A model generated the notes under the pieces. That model was not told the origin of the DNA. It was given only the letters and a program-made list of their open reading frames with translations, and did not search any database. Below, in pieces: positions 1-5,236 of a DNA stretch of 5,236 nucleotides. The position numbers and the translations under genes are program-made. How positions within the stretch are numbered: position 1 is the first letter of the stretch; every line of letters starts with the position of its first letter. The stretch lies in the NCBI GenBank assembly GCA_004297495.1, contig SCTL01000782.1, forward strand, positions 1 to 5,236. The letters run 5' to 3'. The DNA is from Verrucomicrobiota bacterium. GTDB lineage: Bacteria; Verrucomicrobiota; Verrucomicrobiia; Limisphaerales; JADLHS01.

Positions 1-876
1 GGTTGATTTTACTTTTTGCAATTCGGCTTCGGTCTGGTCCGGCTTGCCGGCGGCGAGTTGCAGCGAAGCGTGAAAAAGTTTTTCCGCATCCGAAGCCGGC
101 GTGCGACCATCAGGATATTTTTCCAAAGCCGCGCGCAGATCGCCCTGACGATACGCCTCCAGACTCGCGGCCAGGGATTTCTTCTCGGAATCGCTCAGGC
201 CGATTTCGTCCGTGTCCACGATGGCGGGATAGTGCAGCACCCATTGAATCACATTCACGGCGTCAATCAGCGGTGACTTCGTGGGTGCGCGCCCGCTTTC
301 GACCGTGCTTTGCTCGCCGCTCTGGAGCGTGGCCGAACCTTGGGCGTTGCCGAGCGCGACTTCGCCGTGCAGCAGGGCGAGTTCGGTCTTGCCGTTCTCC
401 GCAACTCGCAAGTTGAACTCCGTCCCGCGAATCGCACCGGACGCCACCGGCGTGCGGAACTGAATGTCTTCCGGCTTTTCCCGGCTGAAAAAATACGTCG
501 CGCCGGACTTGAGTTCCATTTCCGGTTTCGCGCCAGCCTTGGCGGGCGGCTGGATTTCCATGCTGGTCAATTCGTCCACGCGGATCACCGCCAGTTCCGA
601 CCAACGCAACGTCGCGCGGCTGCGAAAGCCCGTCCGCAACCGGTCGCCGACTTGCAGGACTTCGTTCGACTGCACGAGGCTCCACTGCGCGCTGCCTTTG
701 CGGGCAAGTTCGACTTTTCCTTGCCGCTCGATGACGGTGCAACTCTCCGCTGCCATCGCGGGCTGCATCAACGGCGCAGCTTGAATCATCATCCACGCCG
801 CGCCGGCCAGCGCGAGAAATCTGCCGGGCGGACGACGCGAAAGCCGGGTCCGAACCAATGAAATGAGCGGTGTCAT
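1..876 (-). CDS. Exported FecR-domain protein with TPR-like C-terminal region (partial, 3' end outside window)
   Basis: Reading leftward from the ATG at 876-874, the frame is open for 292 codons to the window edge, so the C-terminus is missing. Residues 1-42 look like a Sec signal peptide: an Arg-rich start (R9, R11, R14, R15, R19), a hydrophobic core at about 20-37, and a likely cut after AMA (40-42). Residues about 47-195 match a FecR domain: VGDRLRTGFRSRATLRW at 76-92, a VDELT strand, then RTPVASGAIRGTEF at 141-154 and a LLHGEV turn at 168-173. Residues about 228-292 are helical and TPR-like (SLEAYRQGDLRAALEKYP, then a second helix pair). The next in-frame codon boundary upstream is a stop at 945-943 with no other ATG between, which fixes the start. 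No Shine-Dalgarno is visible. FecR domains are classically the periplasmic part of anti-sigma sensors. Here the domain follows a signal peptide directly, with no cytoplasmic sigma-binding or membrane segment, so a structural or ligand-binding envelope role fits better. The partner is unknown. Confidence 0.85.
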   Translation of the reverse strand, partial: MTPLISLVRTRLSRRPPGRFLALAGAAWMMIQAAPLMQPAMAAESCTVIERQGKVELARKGSAQWSLVQSNEVLQVGDRLRTGFRSRATLRWSELAVIRVDELTSMEIQPPAKAGAKPEMELKSGATYFFSREKPEDIQFRTPVASGAIRGTEFNLRVAENGKTELALLHGEVALGNAQGSATLQSGEQSTVESGRAPTKSPLIDAVNVIQWVLHYPAIVDTDEIGLSDSEKKSLAASLEAYRQGDLRAALEKYPDGRTPASDAEKLFHASLQLAAGKPDQTEAELQKVKST

Positions 877-932
877 AGTTTGAGTTGAGATTGTGAGGGC
901 AACGCTCGGGCTGACGCATTGCGCTGGACAAG

Positions 933-961
933 TTTTTAGCTGTCACGGGCCGTATTTGCAA
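933..961 (-). promoter_or_regulatory. Possible sigma70-like promoter for the FecR/TPR gene
   Basis: On the minus strand a TTGCAA box (961-956; four of six matches to TTGACA) is followed after exactly 17 bases by TAAAAA (938-933; four of six matches to TATAAT). This would start transcription near 925 and give a leader of about 50 bases before the ATG at 876. Spacing is ideal but both boxes are imperfect, and promoter consensus in this lineage is not certain, so this is a candidate only. Confidence 0.3.
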
Positions 962-1030
962 GGTTCATCAGGAACATAAGCGACCGGCAAATCCAAGCGA
1001 TGTAGCGGCGTCTTGGCAAAATCCTTGCCG

Positions 1031-1059
1031 TTCCGCGCCGGCGGAAACATGCTTTCCGC
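1031..1059 (+). promoter_or_regulatory. Two mutually exclusive hairpins abutting the esterase start codon
   Basis: Segment TTCCGC (1031-1036) can pair with GCGGAA (1041-1046) across a GCCG loop, giving six pairs. The same middle segment, as GCGGAAA (1041-1047), can instead pair with TTTCCGC (1053-1059) across a five-base CATGC loop, giving seven perfect pairs. The second stem ends at the base before the ATG at 1060 and includes the only purine-rich, SD-like stretch (GGCGGAAA). It could therefore limit ribosome access, and the first stem would relieve it. The pairings are visible in the sequence; a regulatory role is inferred. Confidence 0.4.
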
Positions 1060-3066
1060 ATGAAGCAATTCTCCGGCGCGCTGACGTTGCTTGGTTTCAT
1101 CCTCCCGGCACTCGCGGCGGATTACACTCCGCCCACCCCGAGCAGCAATGCCACGAGCGGTGACGCCGCGCTCACGGCCTATTTTGAAACCGAAGTTGCT
1201 TCCGTCTCCTCGCACTGCCTCGCGGACGTCAACACGCTCGACGACTGGAAGGCACACCGGGCCGAGTTGCGCCGGCAGTTGCAGGAAATGCTCGGATTGT
1301 CGCCGATGCCCGAGCGGACGGATTTGAACGCGACTGTCAGCGGCAAGCTTGAACAGAATGAGTTCACAGTGGAGAAGATTTCCTTTCAAGCCTCGCCGCA
1401 GCTTTATTGCACCGCGAATCTTTACATCCCGAAAAATCTCACCAAGCCCGCGCCGACGATTCTTTACGAGTGCGGCCACGCGCGCTCAATCACCAACGGC
1501 ATCAGCCTCGGCAACAAAGCCGTCTATCAAACGGACGGCGCGTGGTACGCCCGCAACGGCTACGTCTGTCTCGTACTCGACACGATGCTGGCGGGCGAGA
1601 TTCAGGGCGTTCACACAGGCACGCGCGACCGCGGGCTGTGGTGGTGGAACTCGCGCGGCTACACGCCGGCGGGCGTCGAGGCGTGGTTCGGGATTCGCGC
1701 GCTGGATTATCTTTGCACGCGGCCCGAGGTGGACACGAATCGTTTTGGCGTCACCGGCCACTCGGGCGGCGGCGCTTACAGTTGGACGGTCACCGCGCTC
1801 GACGACCGCATTAAAGCCGCCGCGCCGCTAGCGGGCATGGCGGATTTGCGCGGGCACATTCTCGACAACCTGATGGACAGCCATTGCGACTGCAATTTTT
1901 CCATGAACATTTACCGCTGGGATTTTCCGCAGCTCGCCGCGCTCGCCGCGCCACGTCCGCTGCTCATCGGTGGCACGGACAGCGACCGGTTGTTTCCCCT
2001 AGAAAGCACAACGCGCATCCATGAAAAAGTCCGTCGCATCTACAAGCTTTACAAAGCCGAAAACAAACTCGGCCTCGTGCTCGCGCCCGGGCCGCATGAT
2101 GAAGTGCCGGAACTGCAACTCGCGGTGATGCGCTGGTTTAATCGGCATCTCAAAGGCGAAGAGTCACCGGTTGAGACCACGCCAAAAAAGTTTTTTGCAC
2201 CAGTGCAGCTTCGCGTCTTCGAGACGCTGCCGGCGGATGCGATCAACACGAACATTGCTGAGACCTTCGTCGCGAAAGCAGAAGGCGAAAAGCAAAAAGC
2301 TGAAACCGGGGACGCGTTGCGCGCCGAGTTGCGTGAGAAAGCTTTCTCAGGTTGGCCCAGTGAGGACCTGCCGTTGGAGCCGAAACAAATTCTCTCCGTC
2401 TCGCGCGAAGGACTGCGACTCACCGCGTGGGATTTCACGAGCCAGCATGACGTTTCGCTGCGAATTTATCTCGTCGAAGACACAGCGGCCAAAAGCGCCG
2501 GCAAGGTTCAGCTTCGCGTCCTGGACGAAAAGTCCGGGCCGGTCTGGCTGCACGATCTGCGCGCCGGCTTTGGCGTGGAACTCGCCGACGAACCGGCCAA
2601 GACGGATGGAATTGCCAACATCGTTTCACCGCTCGTGAGCTTGAAAGCGCAAATGAAATCTTCCGGCGCGGCGCTCGCGTGGTTCGCGCCGCGCGGCGTC
2701 GGCTTGACCGCGTGGTCAGGCGATGAAAAGCGACTCACGAAAATTCGCCGCCGTTTCATGCTGCTGGGCCAGACGCTCGACGGAATGCGCGTGTGGGACA
2801 TGCGCCGCGCGATTCAGACGATTCATTTCGTGCGCGAGGGAGATTTGGCGCAGGTTGAATTGCAGGCCAGCGGCACGATGGCGGCCAACGCACTCTACGC
2901 CGCGCTGTTCGAGCCGGGCGTAAAAAAACTTTCGCTGACCAGCTTGCCTGCGTCGCACAACGAAGGCCCGGACTATCTCGGCGTGTTGAAGTTCACGGAC
3001 ATCGCCGACGTCAGGAAACTGGCGGGCCAACACGCTGAATTGAATCTGACCGACGTCTCGAAATAG
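1060..3066 (+). CDS. Secreted alpha/beta-hydrolase, acetylxylan-esterase-like, with a degenerate C-terminal second domain
   Basis: This is a complete 668-residue protein ending at TAG 3064-3066. Residues 1-19 form a signal peptide (K2, hydrophobic core, ALA at 17-19). The catalytic domain spans about 45-370. It carries WWWNSRGYTPAGVEAW (194-209), the nucleophile elbow GHSGGG with Ser235, a conserved-looking HCDC (275-278), YRWDFPQLAALAAPRPLL, the acid region GTDSDRLFP (Asp307 or Asp309), and PGPHDEV with His346. The triad is thus intact. Residues about 370-430 are a linker with a Lys/Glu/Ala-rich patch. Residues about 440-668 include RRRFMLLGQTLDGMRVWD (563-580) and NALYAALFEP (610-619), which look like a second hydrolase half without a proper GxSxG. 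Large proteins of this type in Planctomycetes and Verrucomicrobia are usually labelled acetylxylan esterases. Substrate is not proven, and a pectin deacylase or demethylase is equally possible. ATG 1060 is the only start codon after an in-frame stop at 1003-1005. The rhamnosidase gene follows 74 bases downstream, so co-transcription is likely and the pair probably acts on one acylated, rhamnose-bearing glycan outside the cytoplasm. Confidence 0.92.
   Translation: MKQFSGALTLLGFILPALAADYTPPTPSSNATSGDAALTAYFETEVASVSSHCLADVNTLDDWKAHRAELRRQLQEMLGLSPMPERTDLNATVSGKLEQNEFTVEKISFQASPQLYCTANLYIPKNLTKPAPTILYECGHARSITNGISLGNKAVYQTDGAWYARNGYVCLVLDTMLAGEIQGVHTGTRDRGLWWWNSRGYTPAGVEAWFGIRALDYLCTRPEVDTNRFGVTGHSGGGAYSWTVTALDDRIKAAAPLAGMADLRGHILDNLMDSHCDCNFSMNIYRWDFPQLAALAAPRPLLIGGTDSDRLFPLESTTRIHEKVRRIYKLYKAENKLGLVLAPGPHDEVPELQLAVMRWFNRHLKGEESPVETTPKKFFAPVQLRVFETLPADAINTNIAETFVAKAEGEKQKAETGDALRAELREKAFSGWPSEDLPLEPKQILSVSREGLRLTAWDFTSQHDVSLRIYLVEDTAAKSAGKVQLRVLDEKSGPVWLHDLRAGFGVELADEPAKTDGIANIVSPLVSLKAQMKSSGAALAWFAPRGVGLTAWSGDEKRLTKIRRRFMLLGQTLDGMRVWDMRRAIQTIHFVREGDLAQVELQASGTMAANALYAALFEPGVKKLSLTSLPASHNEGPDYLGVLKFTDIADVRKLAGQHAELNLTDVSK
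2278..2305 (+). repeat. Four tandem degenerate heptamers GC(N)(R)AAR inside the esterase linker
   Basis: Consecutive 7-base units read gcagaag, gcgaaaa, gcaaaaa and gctgaaa, preceded by a six-base gcgaaa at 2272-2277. They encode the Lys/Glu/Ala-rich patch KAEGEKQKAE between the catalytic domain and the C-terminal region. The base composition is clearly more A-rich than the surrounding gene. Because 28 is not a multiple of three, whole-array changes would shift frame, although three-unit changes would not. Confidence 0.5.
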
Positions 3067-3073
3067 TTCTCAC

Positions 3074-3104
3074 GCCATTTTCGGCATGGCATTCGGCGCT
3101 TTTT
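3074..3104 (+). terminator. Weak stem-loop plus T-run in the esterase-rhamnosidase spacer
   Basis: GCCAT (3074-3078) can pair with ATGGC (3086-3090) over a seven-base loop, and five T residues follow at 3100-3104. The stem is only five pairs and the T-run starts nine bases after it, so it is at best an attenuating or partial terminator. It could equally be an mRNA-stability hairpin inside an operon. Confidence 0.2.
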
Positions 3105-3140
3105 GGATGCACGATGACCGTCCGGCTCAATAAACTTTTT

Positions 3141-5236
3141 ATGATGACCAAATTCTCCAAACGCAGTTCAGCCAGTCTGCCGTCCCTCATCCTTCTCACT
3201 CTGGTTCTCGCGCTGTCGCTGGCAACCGACGTTCTCGCCGGCACGAGCGTCACGAATCTTCGCTGCGAACATCGCGCCAATCCACTCGGCCTTGACGCCA
3301 CGCAACCGCGCTTGAGTTGGCAGCTCGAATCCACCGAGCGCGGAGTGAAGCAGAGCGCGTATCAAATCCTCGTCGCGTCGAGCGAGTCGAAGTTAAAAGC
3401 CGGCGACGGCGATTTGTGGGACACCGGCAAAGTCGCATCCGACGCCTCCGTCTTATTGCCTTACGCCGGCAAGCCGCTGATGTCGCACGCGGAATATTTT
3501 TGGAAAGTGCGGGTGTGGGATGCCGCCGGCAAAGCCTCCGACTGGAGCAAATCCGGTAAGTGGACGATGGGCCTGCTGGCATCGCGCGACTGGTCGGCGG
3601 CGAAGTGGATCGGCCAGGACAGCGCGGACATCACGAACATACTTACGGGCACGAGTTGGATCTGGTTTCCCGAGGGCGATCCGGTGAAGGCCGCGCCGGT
3701 TGGCACGAATTGGTTTCGCCGCGAGGTGACCATTCCCGCCGACCGCAAGATCAAGCGCGCGCTGTTCCAATACACCGGCGACAACGAGGCGCGCGGCTGG
3801 ATCAACGATTCCGACATCGGCGCGCGGAACAATTACAAGACCGTCAAGTGGAACGATGTCACCACGCGGCTCGTGCCCGGCAAGACTTACGTGTTCGGAC
3901 TCACCGGGCGCAACGAAGGCAACGAGCCAAATCCCGCCGGTGTCGTCGGGTTGCTTACCATCGAGTTCACGAGCGGCGAGCCGATGGTGATTCGCACGGA
4001 TGAAAAGTGGAAGGTGTCGAAATCGCCGGAGCAAGGCTGGAACACGCCGGGCTTCGACGATTCGAAATGGGTCGCGGCCAAAGTGCTCGGGCCGGCGGGC
4101 ATGGAGCCGTGGGGCGAGACGCGCACGGCGGAGGATCGCCGGTTCCCCGCGCGCTGGTTGCGGAAGGATTTCGCCATGGAGAAAAAAGTTTCGCGCGCGA
4201 CGGTTTATTTTTCCGGCCTCGGTCTCTCGGAGCTTTATCTCAACGGCGCGAAGGTCGGTGACGCCGTGCTCTCCCCTGCCCTCGCGCAATATGACAAGCG
4301 GCAGTTTTACGTGACTTATGACGTGACGAAGCAGCTTCATAGCGGCGCGAACGCGCTGGGCGCGGTGCTGGGTGGCGGGCGCTTTTGCTCGGATCGCAGC
4401 AAGGTCTATGGCGGCGTGGTGAATTTTGGCTGGCCGAAAATGATTTTGCTGTTGCGCGTCGAGCATACGGACGGTTCGGTGAGCGAAGTCGTGAGCGATG
4501 AATCGTGGAAGTCCACGACGGACGGGCCGATTCGCGCCAACGGTGAATACGACGGCGAAGAATACGACGCCCGGAAGGAACTCACCGGCTGGAGCACGCC
4601 CGGCTACGACGATTCCAAGTGGCAGAAGTCCGAACTCGCCTCCATTCCCACCGGCGTGCTGTGCGCGCAGATGATTGAACCGATTCGAATCACGGAAAAG
4701 CTCAAACCCATCGCCATTACCGAACCGAAGCCCGGCGCGTTTGTTTTCGACCTGGGACAAAACATGGTCGGCTGGTGTCAACTCAAAGTGCGCGGCGCGG
4801 CGGGCACGACGGTTCAACTGCGCCATGCGGAGACGACGAACTCCGACGGCACGCTTTACATGGCGAACCTTCGCGGCGCGCAAGTCACGGATCATTACAC
4901 GCTGCGCGGTGGCGGCACAGAGATCTGGCAACCGCGCTTCACCTATCACGGTTTCCGTTTCGTTGAGGTCACAGGTTTTCCCGGCGAGCCCACGCTGGAC
5001 GCGCTCGAAGGCGAAGTGGTTCACGATGATTTGCCCGTCGTCGGCGAATTTGCCTGCTCGAACGATTTGATCAATCGCATCTATCACAACATCGTCTGGG
5101 GCACGAAAGGAAACTATCGCTCGATGCCGACGGATTGCCCGCAGCGCGACGAGCGTCAAGGCTGGCTCGGTGATCGGTCCGAGGAATGTAAAGGCGAGGC
5201 TTACCTCTTCGACATCTCGGCGCTCTACGCGAAGTG
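3141..5236 (+). CDS. Secreted GH78 alpha-L-rhamnosidase (partial, 3' end outside window)
   Basis: This frame is open for 698 codons to the right edge. It should hydrolyse terminal alpha-L-rhamnose (EC 3.2.1.40). Residues 1-33 are a signal peptide (K4, K7, R8, core 16-28, VLA before G34). Then come an Fn3-like domain (36-145, NLRCEHRANPLGLDATQPRL), a CBM67-like beta-sandwich (about 155-320, with TGDNEARGWIND at 212-223), the classical rhamnosidase N domain (about 338-500, ATVYFSGLGLSELYLNG), the concanavalin-like domain (about 505-628, FDLGQNMVGW), and the start of the catalytic (alpha/alpha)6 barrel from about 633. The signature DCPQRDERQGWLGD (665-678) is complete. By comparison with Streptomyces avermitilis Rha78A, Glu671 is the expected general acid. 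The catalytic base lies beyond the window; GH78 proteins are commonly 900-1100 residues, so some 200-400 are missing. An in-frame ATG at 3114 is an alternative start, with a weak GGA six bases upstream. I prefer 3141 because it gives a normal signal peptide and follows an A/T-rich, unstructured leader. Confidence 0.95.
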   Translation, partial: MMTKFSKRSSASLPSLILLTLVLALSLATDVLAGTSVTNLRCEHRANPLGLDATQPRLSWQLESTERGVKQSAYQILVASSESKLKAGDGDLWDTGKVASDASVLLPYAGKPLMSHAEYFWKVRVWDAAGKASDWSKSGKWTMGLLASRDWSAAKWIGQDSADITNILTGTSWIWFPEGDPVKAAPVGTNWFRREVTIPADRKIKRALFQYTGDNEARGWINDSDIGARNNYKTVKWNDVTTRLVPGKTYVFGLTGRNEGNEPNPAGVVGLLTIEFTSGEPMVIRTDEKWKVSKSPEQGWNTPGFDDSKWVAAKVLGPAGMEPWGETRTAEDRRFPARWLRKDFAMEKKVSRATVYFSGLGLSELYLNGAKVGDAVLSPALAQYDKRQFYVTYDVTKQLHSGANALGAVLGGGRFCSDRSKVYGGVVNFGWPKMILLLRVEHTDGSVSEVVSDESWKSTTDGPIRANGEYDGEEYDARKELTGWSTPGYDDSKWQKSELASIPTGVLCAQMIEPIRITEKLKPIAITEPKPGAFVFDLGQNMVGWCQLKVRGAAGTTVQLRHAETTNSDGTLYMANLRGAQVTDHYTLRGGGTEIWQPRFTYHGFRFVEVTGFPGEPTLDALEGEVVHDDLPVVGEFACSNDLINRIYHNIVWGTKGNYRSMPTDCPQRDERQGWLGDRSEECKGEAYLFDISALYAK

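Larger units (their letters stand above)
877..1059. promoter_or_regulatory. Divergent intergenic region between the FecR/TPR gene and the esterase gene
   Basis: These 183 bases separate two outward-facing starts, so promoters for both directions should lie here. A reasonable leftward promoter and start-proximal hairpins on the right side are listed separately. I found no convincing rightward -35/-10 pair. The best rightward candidates (TGGACA at 925-930, CATAAG at 975-980) lack partners at correct spacing. No tRNA or other structured RNA gene was recognised. A 35-codon minus-strand frame at 943-1050 is discussed under findings. Confidence 0.6.

Noticed and set aside
10..32. Twin-arginine (Tat) export signal in the FecR/TPR protein
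   Set aside because: R14-R15 is followed by PPGRFL rather than x-F-L-K, so the Tat motif is not met and an ordinary Sec signal is more likely. (Positions given are residues of that protein.)
1..876. Interpretation of the first gene as a classical anti-sigma FecR regulator
   Set aside because: There is no cytoplasmic N-terminal sigma-binding segment, no single transmembrane helix after it, and no sigma factor gene beside it in the window.
263..961. A 232-codon minus-strand frame overlapping the FecR/TPR gene
   Set aside because: It is on the same strand as the FecR/TPR frame but in another phase, with Arg-rich composition and no domain. The overlapping frame has a signal peptide and a clear FecR domain.
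956..980. Rightward promoter TTGCAA...CATAAG for the esterase
   Set aside because: The spacer would be only 13 bases, too short for a sigma70-type promoter.
943..1479. A 178-codon minus-strand frame over the esterase start
   Set aside because: Most of it is antisense to the esterase signal peptide and N-terminal domain and is low-complexity Arg-rich. Only its last 35 codons lie in intergenic DNA and are noted as a weak finding.
3453..5159. A 568-codon open frame on the minus strand opposite the rhamnosidase
   Set aside because: It is Arg/Ala/His-rich, has no recognisable domain, and lies entirely opposite a clear GH78 gene. It is explained by high third-position GC of the real gene.

Overview
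The window carries three protein genes in a GC-rich, densely coding chromosomal segment. The first is cut by the left edge and lies on the minus strand. The other two lie on the plus strand, and the last is cut by the right edge. Three traits suggest a polysaccharide-degrading bacterium of the Verrucomicrobia/Planctomycetes type, possibly Pedosphaera/Limisphaerales-like: an exported FecR-domain protein running into TPR-like helices, a long two-part exported esterase of a kind common in those phyla, and starts without clear Shine-Dalgarno sequences. This placement is inferred from gene style only; no marker gene is present.

Layout. Bases 1-876 (minus) encode the N-terminal 292 residues of an exported FecR-domain/TPR protein. 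Bases 877-1059 form a divergent intergenic region. It holds a plausible sigma70-type promoter reading left and, directly at the plus-strand start codon, two mutually exclusive hairpins. Bases 1060-3066 (plus) encode a complete 668-residue secreted alpha/beta-hydrolase (acetylxylan-esterase-like). It has an intact N-terminal catalytic domain and a C-terminal part that looks like a degenerate second hydrolase fold. Bases 3067-3140 are a short spacer with a weak stem-loop. Bases 3141-5236 (plus) encode a GH78 alpha-L-rhamnosidase, open at the right edge, which includes the catalytic-acid motif.

How the genes fit together. The esterase and the rhamnosidase are co-directional, close together and both exported, so they probably form one transcription unit. 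Together they would deacylate and trim a rhamnose-containing acylated plant or algal polysaccharide, such as a pectic rhamnogalacturonan. The divergent FecR/TPR protein shares their upstream region but has no sigma factor or transmembrane anti-sigma part in view. A regulatory link to the CAZymes is possible but not shown.

No RNA gene, insertion sequence, CRISPR array or prophage signal was seen. The most unusual non-coding signal is the A/B/B'-type alternative hairpin and five-codon overlapping upstream ORF at 1031-1063. The most unusual protein signal is the apparent dead second hydrolase domain of the esterase.
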